NCBI GenBank assembly: GCA_040954595.2
Contig: CM082577.2
Coordinates: forward strand, 15,004,001-15,068,000
Origin: Balanoglossus misakiensis
Taxonomy: Eukaryota; Hemichordata
Direction: 5' to 3'
DNA: 64,000 nt
Shown here: positions 34,963 through 48,487 of the stretch, one piece after another
Layout of the letters: the number at the start of each line of letters is the position of its first letter
Numbering within the stretch: the stretch's first letter is position 1
Made by a program: the position numbers and the translations under genes
The notes under the pieces: model-generated
Seen by the model: only the letters and a program-made list of their open reading frames with translations
Told to the model about the DNA's origin: nothing
Databases searched by the model: none

Positions 34963-36395
34963 CCCTTACGAAAAAATAAGGCTTCTGGCGAACAGTTGTG
35001 GTAAACTTATATACCATATACCGCAACTGTTTGCGGCGCATGCGCGGCTAATGCATATTTTCGCATGCAAATGAGCTGTTGCGGCGCACAGTTGTGGTAA
35101 ACATACCGCAACTTTGTGGCACATATGCGGCACGTATGCCAAAACAGGGGTTTGTGGCGTACATGCCGCAAATTCTGCCCTTTGCAACTTTGCGGCGCAT
35201 ATACCGCAACTGTTTGCGGCGCACGCGCGGCTAATGCATATTTTCGCATGCAAATGAGCTGTTGCGGCGAACAGTTGCGGTAAACATACCGCAACTTTGT
35301 GGGTTTGCGGCGTATATGCCGCAAATTATGACCTCTTGTTAATACATGTAATTAATCCCTACTGTGGCCCCTTCTTAGCTACCAGCCACCCGTGAAAAGA
35401 ATTGCCAATCTATCCATTCTGTTCTGAAGTTTGCATACTTCACAGTAAAATGTACATGTATCTTGGTTCAGCAAATCTTAATTCTCATGTGAATTTGGTG
35501 TGTCATATTCATACATGTACTTCCCATAAGGAGAGTTATCCGAAGTATATTCAACAGGCTTAGACAAAACATCCTTTCTTTGTTAAATTGTGACCCTCAT
35601 TGTTTATTTCAACAGCAGGCATTTTATAGTTATCTCAAGTGATTCAACTACCACAGAAACCAACATAATTTAGAAAACTCACCCAGCTGTATACATGTCA
35701 TTGCAATGTTCTTGTCTCAAGTGTCCTCTTACTGGTATAAATTGTCTTGGATCAACACCAGAGTTTTTCTTTTGCAGACACTTTTCCATTTAGTCTGACT
35801 TTTAGTACAAGATTATGACATCATCCTCAGGAAATTGTTCAAACTACTGACCTCTGGTAATGCACAAATATCGCTACCACAGTATTCAAGTGAAGCAGCT
35901 TCCAGCTGTATGGATTGGTGACATCAAATTCATGGTTTTTGATGGGCACAGTGACTACAGTGTAACCTTACACAATCAAAATGTCCGCCTAAATGAAACC
36001 AGCCTCATTCTCGTTTCTGCACATGTCACCAAAAAGTAATTATAACCAGCTGCATATTCAAATTCTGTTTACTTGAACGTTCTGGCATATATACCGCAAC
36101 CGTGCCGCAACAGACTCCACTGATCACCAGATAATATCAAACTCCCTGTTTACTTTACTTTTGCGGCATATGCGCCGCAAAAGGCTCCACTGATCACCAG
36201 TAGTACAAGACACTCTGTGTTTACTTAAATGTTGCGGCATACGTGCCGCAAAAGTCTTGACTGATCGCCAGAAGTGTGCCGGTACTGGCGATCATCGGCG
36301 ATTAGTCGCCACAAAGTTGCGGTCAGAAATTTGCGTGCCGCACATGTGCCGCAACTTCGCCGCATGTTTGCCGCAAGAAAACAACTTCGTAAGGG
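34963..36395. mobile_element. 1433-bp TIR element with subterminal GCCGCAA arrays
   Basis: It starts CCCTTACGAA and ends TTCGTAAGGG, with satellite AC duplicated on each side (34961-34962, 36396-36397). The outer about 370 bp on the left and about 310 bp on the right are crowded with TTGCGGC / GCCGCAA in both orientations, often as TTTGCGGCGTA or TACCGCAACT. The central about 720 bp is ordinary AT-rich sequence without an ORF. Short TIRs, dense subterminal motifs and a short target duplication are the layout of CACTA/EnSpm-type non-autonomous elements, though the termini are not CACTA. Confidence 0.85.
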
Positions 36396-37569
36396 ACTGT
36401 CCACTATGGACTGGTTAAACATTGAGGCAAGGGGTGACCGTATAGAACTCTCAAATATGGGTTGTGTTGAGTGTTAATAAAAAGATGGGTACTGTACACT
36501 GTGACCTGGTTAAACATTGACACAACAGTTGCCCATATAGCATGTATGGTGTATTGAGTGCTCATTCAAAGTTTTGCATAATACTGTCCACTATGGACTG
36601 GTTAAACATTGACGCAAGGGGTGACCGTATAGAACTCTCAAATATGGGTTGTGTTGAGTGTTAATAAAAGGATGGGTACTGTACACTGTGACCAGGTTAA
36701 ACATTGACAAAACAGTTGCCCATATAGCATGTATGGTGTATTGAGTGTTCATGCAAAGTTTTGCATAATGCTGTCCACTATGGACTGGTTAAACATTGAC
36801 GCAAGGCGTGACCGTATATAACTCTCAAATATGGGTTGTGTTGAGTGTTAATAAAAAGATGGGTACTGTACACTGTGACCTGGTTAAACATTGACACAAT
36901 AGTTGCCTATATAGCATGTATGGACTTGAGTGCTCATTCAAAGTTTTGCATAATACTGTCCACTATGGACTGGTTAAACATTGACGCAAGGGGTGACCGT
37001 ATAGAACTCTCAAATATGGGTTGCGTTGAGTGTTAATAAAAAGATGGGTACTGTACACTGTGACCTGGTTAAACATTGACACAACAGTTGCCCATATAGC
37101 ATGTATGGTGTATTGAGTGCTCATTCAAAGTTTTGCATAATACTGTCCACTATGGACTGGTTAAACATTGACGCAAGGGGTGACTGTATAGAACTCTCAA
37201 ATATGGGTTGTGTTGAGTGTTACTAAAAAGATGGGTACTGTACACTGTGACCTGGTTAAACATTGACACAACAGTTGCCCATATAGCATGTATGGTGTAT
37301 TGAGTGCTCATACAAAGTTTTGCATAATACTGTTCACTATGGACTGGTTAATTATTGACGCAAGGGGGGACCGTATAGAACTCTCAAATATGGGTTGTGT
37401 TGAGTGTTACTTAAAAGATGGGTACTTTACACTGTGACCTGTTTAAACATTGTCACAACAGTTGCCCATATAGCATGTATGGTATATTGAGTGTTCATGC
37501 AAAGTTGTACATGTACAGTCCACTATGGACTGGTTAAACATTGACGCAGGGGTTTACCTTATAAAACAG
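36396..37569. repeat. 187-bp satellite array, third block (~7 copies)
   Basis: Continuation of the array after the insertion. The last two units are diverged (CTTAAAAGATGGG, TGTTTAAACATTGTC), as expected at an array edge, and the array fades out after AACATTGACGCAGGGG. Confidence 0.95.
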
Positions 37570-40500
37570 TTGAAAAAATGTAGGGTCCCTTATTGTGATA
37601 ATTCGCCCGCCATAATGCCAAAGTAAGCAAATTAGTCAACTTTAATCTGTCTCAGACAATTTGAGTTCACTGTTTGTGTAAGGAATTTTGTTGTTGACGA
37701 CTTCAATGTTGTATTCACGTTGTTATGTACTTTACATAGTACGGGGTACAACAGAATTAATGTTCTGTGCACCAGAGAACTCGTGTTTAAATTGCAAGAG
37801 TTAATATATCAAAAATGTATCACCCTATACAAAATGATAGCATGTGATAAACAAGGGATGTTAAAAACATTGCAATCTGCCAAGCATTGCACCATTTTCA
37901 CTACATGTAATTGAGACAAACAGCAAACCGATTACAGAGTTTGTTCTATTTTACGATAATTTTGAAGTCATTGATCTAGTTCAGACATTTGTACTAATCC
38001 TAAGCACGACTCAATCGAATTTTTCGTAAACCTTCACTGAAAATACATCCAATGCCTCAAAATGCCAGCACAGAGGGCGCCCCAGTAGGAGATTACCAGT
38101 TTTTATAATAGAAAAATTGCCAAAAAGGACAATTTTTTTCTATTCCGCAATTCCATGTACGTCACCTTCGATTGTTGGTAAGAATGTTATGCCTTCCTGA
38201 AAAATAGACAAACTACACTACCTGAAACTTGTTATTAGTCGAACAGTTTCCTCCGTGCCTCGAAATTCCATAGATAATGGATGAAAGATTGAAATCTATC
38301 CGTTAGAATTATGCAAATTCTTAGATGCGCCCATTGTAAAAGCAGATAACGGGAGTATACAGAGGGCAGTGTGAAGTGTGTGTCACTGAGATAGGCCAAA
38401 TGTTGTAAATTGCGTTACTATAGTATCATACTATGTTTACAAAACAATTTCAATTTCCTTCCGAGAACCGACCCGAAAATGTTCATGTATACCATTAAAC
38501 GAAGCTTGTACATTTTTTGGACATTTCTTACCATTCTTAGTATAAAAACAGCTTGCCTTTAAGTGTAACAGCTTGCCTCATAGTATAAAAACAGCTTGCC
38601 TTTAAGGCAAACTGTTTTTATACTAAGAATGGAAAGAAATAATATTACTACAAAGGCGAAAACGCCCTCAGTGGCAAACATTGTCCTTGTTCCTTCTATC
38701 ATTGACACTTCACTGGAAACTGCAGGCAAGGATATTGAAAGGGTAAAAGGCAGGATCTGTATGTCTATTTTAAATTGGCGATTTTCGAAATATTCAGATT
38801 CAACTAATGTATTGTCTGACGTCGACTGCCAGGCTGGGTTTCGTTAAAGGTCACGGTACCCGATGATAAACAATGTATATACTTTGTATGCCATGATTCA
38901 AAAATACCACACGCAGGAAATCATACAGAAAGGAAATAAAACTATAGAAAGTCAATAATATTTAGAATGTGAACTTTTGTACTCATTTGTTCGTGTTATT
39001 TGTGTAACAGTTGATAAATGTACGTTTAATTCACGTTGAACCTTTACGAAGACTGACAATTATACCTTGGGTACGTTTGTATCGCCGCTGTTTATTGGCC
39101 GGAGGCCTACAGCGCATATAAGAAGACACATACTCCATAACTACGCAAGTAACGACTATAAGTAGAATGTATTATTGCAATTATCACGTCGTCGCGATTG
39201 GTCTATAATAAAGATCGGGTGTCTTCATCATTACCGCCGTGGGCATCTTCCCTCGGGCGGGCAACAAATTGTGAAATTTCCCTTCGCCATTATGTTTTAT
39301 TATTTAAATAACAAAATAAAATTTGATGAGTACGAAGTAAATCAGTTGGTTCGCTTAAACACATAACAGCCCTGTTATCCTTGTTATAGTCTGAGTCCAC
39401 TTGTTATTATCTCAACGTGTCCAGGAATTCAGAATACACTAACACATCAACACGCACATTATACTCCTCCAAAAGACGGGTCGTATTTCATGCACGACAG
39501 ACTTCATGTGTTACAGCGCCCTCAATACCGCTAGCTTTTAAGGTATTCCTTCTGTAGCCTGGTGCAATTCATTGAGTGAAAACCTAAACCCATATTGATA
39601 CGTCAACATGTTATTCAAAACAACGCATCGACGCAGCTGCTTGCAATTAATTCTAATTACCAAATCGATAACTAATCTTTCTTTTTTATTTTGATTAACA
39701 TTCTAACATGTGAGAAGTTGCAAATCAGAAAATGCAGTTTTTTTACAAAGATTCCCTCGTCAAATGTCAAACAGTGTAGGATTGTTGAGTGTGTTTGTCT
39801 GACACCAGCACTATTAAAGTGCAAAACCTTCCAAATAACGGAATAAATGTAATTCTAAGAGTTACGGGGTACACAAGACATGCTACATGACCGTAATTGT
39901 CACGACCTGGGCTTTTCATGGCAGTTTTTGCTCGTTGTCAAACTGGAGTTGACGTCGACATGTTAATATCCAAGGAAATAATGTAAACATGTCTAGATGA
40001 GTTTCGAGAGGCCATATACGAAAACAATTACATAATGGTTTTTAAGAGAACATTTGTATTTTCAGTAATTCTGTCGCATTTCCGAAGCTCCGCGTATTTT
40101 CACGGAACTGGTGACGTTATTCTGGGGACAATGTTCGTTTCGAAGCGGCGGCGCAAACAGCATAGCTAAGCTAGAAAAGTTGTAATTAAAGGTTGATAAA
40201 TTGTAAAAAAAGTCCAGTATTGCTTCCACCTAGACCATGTTCTTCTTTTCAAATGGAGTTGATTGCTTCTTAAAAGTTACCATGTGCGTGTTGCAGGTAT
40301 TTGTCAAAGAAAACATTGCATTTCGTCACGAAATGTACATTCCTAATGAACAGTGTAGATATTCATTTGTCGACTAACCGTGCAAATTTACTTGTGATTG
40401 CCAGACGCAGTTTGAATAAAACCGATATCGACCGAACTGCACGATCCCGACACACCTTTACAAAGTCGCAATATAATGCATCACTTTTGAGTTTTTCATT

Positions 40501-42419
40501 TCAGAAAATCCGGTGTTGTTTGTTTGCCAATTCGATCAATAAACCATGGCATGGCAAGTTTTTCTATTTTTTTCTCCATGTTTTAGCTTATTAAAGAACT
40601 TAATCAGGTGACCGTATAATAAGGCAATACCTGTGTAGTGATTATGTAAGTATTCATAAATTTCACCGACAAGATTTACCAAATTGAGGTGGAAGAAAGT
40701 GCCACAGTAAAATGCACTGAAATGATGTCGACAATTTATTATTTGAATTGTGCGACACAGAATCGCAATCTCATCTCATAATTTTATACGCTTCTCGTAA
40801 CTCATGGTATTATGAATGTAATGGACAAGTATCGCCGTTTAAAATAAATCCGGGGTCAGTGGATATTTGTGTTTCGGATACCCGCAATCCATGATGTAGC
40901 GATGACAGTACAGGTACATGTACTTATGAGTTGGAATCAGAAGGCTCAATCAGACTTTTTTCGTTGACACAAAATTATCTAAGCTACATGTAATATGGTT
41001 TTGCTATATTGGAAATTCAAATATACATATACATGATATCTGTAACCCCCATCAGTAATTCAGTGGATTGAGCGGGTTGACGTCTTTAGTCAGGACCTAA
41101 ACATACTGTCCATGAGAATTTATTACCCCTATTTTCACATTCAATAATGATGGGGAAAAACTGGCAAACTATACCATATACAATATGTACATAAATAGTA
41201 AAACGTCGTATAAATCAAGTAAGTTCTATGAAAGTGCATTGGCATTTGAGCAAGTTGCTTGTTTTTGAGAAAAAAATCAAATAGAACGGTGAAATGTAAA
41301 CTATTTTCAGACTTTTCTTCAAGATCGTATTGTCACAATGTAGTTCCAAACATTTTCATTGCACTCTTTACAGTCAGTCATGTTCAGAGGAGCCTTGTTA
41401 TCCAGCTTCATTCACTTTGTATAATACCTGTCATTATCAGGACGCCATGGTTACGCAGATAGGTCTGTAGCTGCCATACCGTATCATGCTTATCTTTTCA
41501 AACACGGGCTATGATTTAGGTGACCAATTACAGAAATTTAAGCACACATTCCCCTTTATGGCCTATTGATTTATCAAAAGCCATTAGCATTGTTTCCAAT
41601 TTCAACCTTTACTACCGCTAGTGCCGGTCGTAATGACAACACGTGTGTTTACTGTAACCCATGGCGACATGTGATCACGTGATAAAATGACGCGAAATTG
41701 ATGTTGAAATTTAGAGACAGTTTCATTCTAATGATTCAACCCATGGGCGTACGAAGGTAGACTATTTATTTGGCCACCGCATTACATTGTTCACCAATAC
41801 ATTCTACAGCCTTTAATTTGTCCTTTTAACCCAGATTACAATTCAGGGTTAAGGTAAATAACACTATTTTGTTTCACTGTAGCGTTCTAAGGAAATCAAA
41901 ATGAGAATATCGATAGTTGGGACAAAACAAAGTATCCGACCACAGTCTGCACATCGGTGAGGAGAATTCAGATCTCAAAGAAACAAGATAAAGGGATTAG
42001 GGAAAACTTACTCCTTTAGAAAATATGTCATGTCGAGTTTTGAAATTAGCTTTGCTTTTGGCAGGTCACTCCCCTCCGCGGGTTTTCTGATATGTTAATT
42101 AATAACGAATTCGGCGTTCATATAACACTCCTACCTGCAATTTCTTTACAGATTGTTCTTTTAATGTTATGGTAATATGTGGTACAATCTGTGATAAAAG
42201 TAAACTACCACATATTTCATTATAGTGTCCTTTAATTTAGAAACTTCCAAACGTACGCGTGTTCCAGGAATCTCAGGGTCCAATATTGGACTGTACATGA
42301 ATGATCGGGCTCTATATACTATGAGCAGTCCCAACTTTAGCTGGGCGTCTGCTGAATATCTATTTAAATGCACCTGCGCATTTTTCGGAATGCCACACAT
42401 GGCTTTGAAACGGACATAC
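37570..42419. other. Mostly unique intron sequence
   Basis: No convincing gene. Contents noticed: a foldback at 38524-38639, and an ATTGG (inverted CCAAT) about 35 bp before a CATATAAGAAG TATA-like box near 39117, which could be a cryptic promoter. ORFs of 60-97 codons have no domain pattern. Confidence 0.45.
38524..38639. repeat. Foldback with nested direct repeat
   Basis: The left arm (38524-38560; CCATTCTTAGTATAAAAACA inside) and right arm (38604-38639; TGTTTTTATACTAAGAATGG inside) are inverted copies. Between them, TAGTATAAAAACAGCTTGCC is directly repeated at 38581, so the left arm was copied before or after folding. Confidence 0.8.
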
Positions 42420-42619
42420 TGTAAAACGGGTTATTTTCGCGAACAATTCTTTTGGCGAAATACGCGAGAGTAAAAAAACGTGAAAATAAAAAGTCGCGTT
42501 ATTTTTGTCCAGAGACACCGATGCAGAGAAATACGAGAATGCGAAAATTAATCCTCGTGTAACAGTTGCCTATTTTGATCTCGTGAAAATTTCTTGTCGC
42601 GAAAATAACCCGTTTTACA
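42420..42619. mobile_element. 200-bp MITE with 23-bp perfect TIRs
   Basis: The ends are TGTAAAACGGGTTATTTTCG plus CGA and the exact complement. The interior is rich in CGCGA / TCGCG / GCGAAAAT. TA lies close to both ends, suggesting a TA target with one extra base at the left. No ORF. Confidence 0.85.
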
Positions 42620-44440
42620 TAATTTCCTCTTGTATAGAAAGTTATTTGCCTCGTATCAATTCGAAAAGTGACCTGTATTGTCTCTACCACGTTTGTCCGA
42701 ATGCTGTGGCTACGTTCTCTTCTTAGTGTGCTTAATTCTGAAATCGAATAACAAAAGCGATTTGATATTGGGAGGACATGAACTATAACGTAAAGTTGTC
42801 TTGTGGAACAGATGCGCTATTCATATCATATGTTCAACATTACCACGAAGCGCCCGATCAGATGATATACGCTTTCATGTGACCACAACATGACACGAGT
42901 AAGATCAAAGGCGCTATCTTATGAAGTAAACGAATGACAGATTGAGAGATCGACAAACGTGAAACACGTCGTTTAATGTAAAGATAAGCGATTTCAATAT
43001 GACAAATGAAAAATTGTAACAAAGGAAATTACGACATAATAGCTACAAGCGTATTCGAATGGACTGGACGGTCACGTACCCCAAAGTGCTACCGGTAAGA
43101 GATACGCATACTTATAGCGAGGAGACGTTCAAATGGTTTATACGTAATCCAATCGTCTCCTCCTGTCGGCGATGTGATGTTGAGAGAAAGTTGAAGACAG
43201 ATTTCTAGTGTTCAACTATTCTAGGCTTTCTGATTACTCAACTTAGTACATTCAGCAGACTGTGTATTTATTCAAGAGTGGCCAAAGTATTACACTTTCG
43301 GGGAAAAGAAACGAGACGATAAAGTAATTTAGGGAAAGAAAGATATACAAATGTGTAACATCGCAAACATATTACGAGTTTTAGAATCATCAGTTAGATT
43401 AAAGTTGTCGAGAAGTATTTATCTGTAAGCTTCAAAAAGCGCCAGCAAACAGGATGGAAAAATCGATTTTGTTCGAAATTAGTATGTTTCGCACGGATCC
43501 GTTGATGGCTTAAAAGTGAAACACTCCAAGCAGTTTTGATTGCGTTTACAGAAGAAAGGTTTTGCAATGAAACTAGCAAGCCATTGTTGGCGCAAGAAGG
43601 AGTGAGGAGATTTCAACATTGGAGACCAAAGAACTGGATTGTCAATTTACAGGCAAAGCTTGGCATAATTGGGCAAATTATTGGTTAGACGGATAACGCC
43701 GCAGTCTTGGTACAACGCAAAATGGATCTGAACTAATTTAAACGTCATTTTGCCGATGTTTTGCTTGATTTCGTCTATTGAAATGATTGTTCTGAAAATG
43801 ACGACAGCGTCGTTTAAACCACTCTCCAGCTGCACGTGTGATTTTCGATTAACCTCACTTAATGAGCTGGAAAACAATTACGCAAATTACGCACGAATCG
43901 AGCATAGAAGTTCGACTCATTGAAAAACACGAAATAATAAATAATCTCTTTGTGCTTTTTGCCAAGCACTGGGACAACATTTGTATCCCTAATATACCGG
44001 TAGAGTGAACGATGGAAGCTATTCAACTTTTCTTGCAGTAATCGACAGAGTGGTTTTATTGCAGGTTCTGCGTGGTTGCCAAGCAGCACAATACGCCACC
44101 ACGTGCGGTTACAGTGTTTGGAATTAACGACACTGGCAGATAATTAAACTAAACATAAGACATTGACATTATGCTTTTACCATTGTCATAAAGACAAGTT
44201 TCTAAAGTGCACCGAACTACACTACATTCCTACACAGTTTTTTCCAAACATTTCCCTTGTCTTTCTTCATAGATGTAATTATGCCCACGTTTATCTGAGT
44301 GTAAAGGGTGTCTATGATTTTGTTGCCTGTGTCTGTGGGTCAATGTATCTGTATCACCGCCCCGTGGATCTGTTGAAGTCACTAAACATGGAGCGGTCTA
44401 ACTATATGAACATCATCAGACTGCAGAGGAGTTGTAAGAC

Positions 44441-44464
44441 TGACGTCAGCGCTGCCATGGAAAC
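44441..44464. promoter_or_regulatory. CRE next to an RFX X-box-like site
   Basis: TGACGTCA (44441-44448) is followed after 2 bp by GCTGCCATGGAAAC (44451-44464). The latter fits the X-box consensus of RFX factors (RYYNYY-WW-RRNRAC). It is a motif match only; no transcript start can be seen here. Confidence 0.35.
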
Positions 44465-45000
44465 CGTCCTGACCAGTGTTTACTGGTGAGTTCGATAGCA
44501 CTATAAGTTTGTAGTGCATTTTGCGCCGCTGTGTTGTTGAAAGATGTTATATCCGCCACGCGTTTTACATTGCGTATTAATTTCCTAGTGTGGTTAGAAC
44601 ACGCCGTGACAGAACTGGCAAATGTTTGTATTACTACACCGCAACTTGTGAGCATGCAGTTTGACATCAACTTTGGTCGCACTTTGATGGGCTTATAATA
44701 TCGCCCGTAACTTGCACAAAGTAATTTGAACACGATCTCTGTTTCTGGCGAAAACAACGAGGCATTTGGAGTCGGGGAAACAAATCTCAAACCTCAAATT
44801 CAAAATTATTCGAAAATTGAATAGGAAATCTAATTGGAAAAAATTGAAATGTTGGTGTTCTTGAGGACGAACTAATTAAAGCCCTTAGAGCTGTAACTTT
44901 TTGCATTATTTTCATGATTTTATTTTCCAACTTAAATTGGTCCATCTAAATAAGCTTACTGATAGGTATACATGAACACCCTACCGATGCCCGATGGTAA

Positions 45001-45170
45001 TTACATGTTGCAATTTGAACACGCTATGTATATTAAAACGGTGCCGCACCGATCTAATCATGATCAGCCTACATACAAACAGTACGCAGCTATCGTGGTA
45101 TGCGTCGCCAAGAGATGACAAACTGACGCAAATGCAAGCACTACGGTAATTGGAAGACTTTCATCAATAA
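45001..45170. repeat. Diverged copy of the 8.5-kb repeat
   Basis: It shares CATGTTGCAATTTGAACA, CGCCAAGAGATG and CAAACTGA with 8510-8770, in the same orientation. Confidence 0.6.
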
Positions 45171-48100
45171 ATAAACCATAAATGTACTGAAAACAGACAT
45201 TTGCTACGCTTTTTCAAGAATTTTGTCGAAAAAGAGTAGAAGGATCAGCATGCAGTACTCAAACAAAAAAGTTAACACAACAATGCAAAATGGAGAATTC
45301 AAACAACATGCATCGCCGCTTCGGTTCTATACAACACCCCTTACTTCATAAAATCACAAAAAAATTATCGCAATCTTGTTTTCTGTGCGTAAAACCAAAG
45401 ATTTTAAAACGGCGCACGAGGTGGGCTCACACAATAGACCCATTAGTGCAATTACTTTTTGTCTTTGCTCGGATTGGATTTGACTCTAAATACAGTTTCT
45501 AGACACGTTTTGCGAGTAGAGTCAATTTAGGATCCCTCTGTTGATCTCTGAAAGCCGCGTTGAGGTTTGAAGCCTGAAATTCAGATCTGATTACTTTTTT
45601 ATAAAGCACCAATGTGTGATTTAATTTGAATATTCTAATAGTTTACGAAGCCCCAGCTATGTAACCATGGATATTGCCGGTAAACTATGCAAGCATAAAT
45701 ACTGTCATAAAAATTTACAGATCATGATACTGAAGATGTAAGTTCTACGATGACATTATTTCGAGGCCACCGTATACATGGTACACCACGCACCTGGTTT
45801 AGTTATGAGTATTGAGCAGGTGTAACAGTGCTTCAGAGTTCCGTGCAATATTTTAAAAGTGGGTAATTATTTGCCCCGGCAGCTGAAAACTGTGCGGTAG
45901 CGATCCGTTATAGCTCTACACGCAATGTCATGACGTGATCATTCCGAAATGGCGTCGTTATTTACGAGGCCTCGTTTTATTCTTATGATTTTTGGGTGTG
46001 CGGGAGAGAAAATGAGGTTGTGGCATTGATGGATGTCTCATCGATAGCCACGCTGTTTTCGTTAAACAGTCGCCACTTCAGCCCGGATGATCAGTTGATA
46101 GACGCAACAAAGGAATACAGATACGTCTGGCATGTTATCACGTTCGGGCAGTGATTAAACGGGATTGGAACTCATATATTGAAGAGGCAAGATTAAGATG
46201 TGTAATTTGCCTTACAAGATAACTCTCAATGAGAAAACGTGGTGACAAGCGATAAGCGTGTATGTAATGGACACAGGTCGCTATTTTGGAAATACATACT
46301 GTATATAGGCTATTATTTCTACGTTAAATTTGAACAGTTTACCCGCATATTGATCATACGCTCTGATTAAAGTTATCAAAGAAATGTGACGTAATGTCTA
46401 GTATAGTTTTGTAGATGCATTGTCCATCATTCGAACGAATGACGGTTGGACGACCGTTGTGATTACATGTAGGCTTTTGGTATTCTGAGCAATTCAGCTA
46501 CAATCACTAATAACAACGGTTTTGAGTATTAATTTGCAAATAATCGTTCCAACTAAAATCGCGACCAGCAAAAACTTGCGAGAGTATTTGTTAAACCATC
46601 AGAATAATGCGATAATCGTATTCGTGCAATAAATGTCATCTCCCGACTCAAAATACTGCTTTATGAGTGAACTGCCCATCAGATTATATTTTTTCCAAAT
46701 TAAAACCTGCATGTCGGATTCAAAGATTTCGTGCCCAGAGGTTTTAGTTTTAAATCAAACAAAATAATCAAAATCGATTTCGTCAATGTTAATTTATAGT
46801 TTACTTTTTCTCTCGTTGGTATGTCGGGAATTTTCTTGGAAAACAAACAGTATGCAAAAAGTGAGAATTAAAAACAGAGAGGAATCATTTTGTAATCTCC
46901 CATCACTACTGTATAACCTTGATGTACTTATTTTGAAAACAACAACAACAACAACAACAAAGGTTTGTAGGACACGGCGTAATTTCGCATAATGCAATAG
47001 AGACAACTTCAGACTACATATATTTCAAGAAATTCAAACTGTTTATGTATGTTATCCTACTCCTACACTTTGATAAACCACAATAACGTTTATTCTTTTA
47101 ATCTGTTCCGCTTCTGGCTGCACCTCCTTTGTTTTAAGCGGATCGCTCAATTTGTAATACATATACAAGATAGGCTCGTATATTTGCTTCTGTGTCTTAG
47201 AGTGCCTAGTCGAAAATCACATTCAGTCTCTGTGTGTTATTTAACTCAGGCTCGCGCGTGACACATGATGCATTATCAATCACTTCAGCTGAGGTCTGGC
47301 CATCGAAATTGAACACCGACTGTAATGCATTTTTCACTTTCATGCAAGACAAACATTTGCAGTGGAGTAGACGCACGCTGCCGATGAACAACACCGTAGG
47401 TACCGACTTTACTGCTGCATGCAAGTCGCGGGCTATGCCAATATAGAGGTTTCACACTACAAGAATATTATAGCCATTTAGCAGACTTAATATCGCTTGC
47501 TGTCACGATATCTACTTGTATAAATCACTCATGCAGACAAAAATTTTAATCGGTGACAGGCAAATTTACGACCGCAAACTAGAATGGTGAAATTGAAACC
47601 TTTTAAAAACTGACAAGTATCACGATACTGATAATCTGGTGTCTCAAATCAACAATATTGGGAGCAGTTACGTCGCTCAAATAGACACGTACGCGCAGTG
47701 GGATATAATTCCCTCTTTTAGAATTAGGGAACTTTCAGTTATGAAACGGAAAGGGTCATATTTTTCATTCCTGGCTTTGGGGCAGGTATACATATTATAC
47801 ATTTTGGACGGGCGGTATTACTTGAATGTCCACCAGTCTGGTTTTACGATAACATTAAAAGGTTCCATTATTTATTTGAAATTTGTGATCACAAAGGAAA
47901 TAAGTATGTTTCCTATCAATCTATTGTGGGTCCGTTACTCTTGGAAGGGGGGTTGTTTTGTGTTCTACTTTTCGTTGAGTTAGGATGCCCTCAGCATTGT
48001 TCAATGCAAGAGGTCTACAGGCCGTACTGCACTGCCCGTACCCATTAAACTTGTATGTGACTCCACTGTGTATATGGTGTACATGCAGTGTAGATAATGT

Positions 48101-48487
48101 AGATGAGGATGCTTTGTTTAAAACACACATATTTTAACTCATTATTGGACCAGTTTTTAAGAGATGATATAGGTATATGACAAAATTGTATGCTATTTTA
48201 TTTCAACGTTAGACTCAAATAGACGTTTTTGTCTCAATTTGCTATTTATGTGTAATATTATTTGGTGAGGGTCGTTTAACAAGTATTAACGGCCTACTCA
48301 TTTTAAAGAAAATCCCATGGGAGAAGTTCACATTCTACATTGACCGATATACCCAGAATTCCACCACTCATAATCGCTGAACGTTCCCTCAAATGGTGTC
48401 CAAACAATGGTTTCATTTATAGTTGCACCTTTTTCTTGGTCTTGAGGAGCATAAAGTTGCTCATTTTAGAGCATCCAACCTTGCACA

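Larger units (their letters stand above)
42620..48487. other. Mostly unique intron sequence
   Basis: No gene is supported. It includes a diverged copy of the 8.5-kb repeat at about 45001-45170, a CAA microsatellite at about 46938-46961 and a CRE plus X-box pair at 44441-44464 (listed separately). The overlapping ORFs of up to 114 codons show no family resemblance. Confidence 0.45.

Noticed and set aside
34966-35324. Two overlapping minus-strand ORFs of 95-105 codons rich in Ala, Cys, Pro
   Set aside because: They arise from the GCCGCAA motif array of a TIR element and overlap in two frames.
29134-37036. Repeated ~63-codon ORFs with nearly the same product
   Set aside because: They are copies of the 187-bp satellite unit. 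The frame is interrupted in most units and there are no protein-like features.
38060-39520. AGAGGGCG-type sites resembling CTCF cores (about 38074, 38361, 39520)
   Set aside because: Only the last 8-9 bases match. The CCA half of the motif is absent, so the match is too weak.
44446-44790. 114-codon minus-strand ORF near the copy of the 8.5-kb repeat, considered as a LamG relic
   Set aside because: The translation has none of the LamG strand motifs and no matching splice sites.
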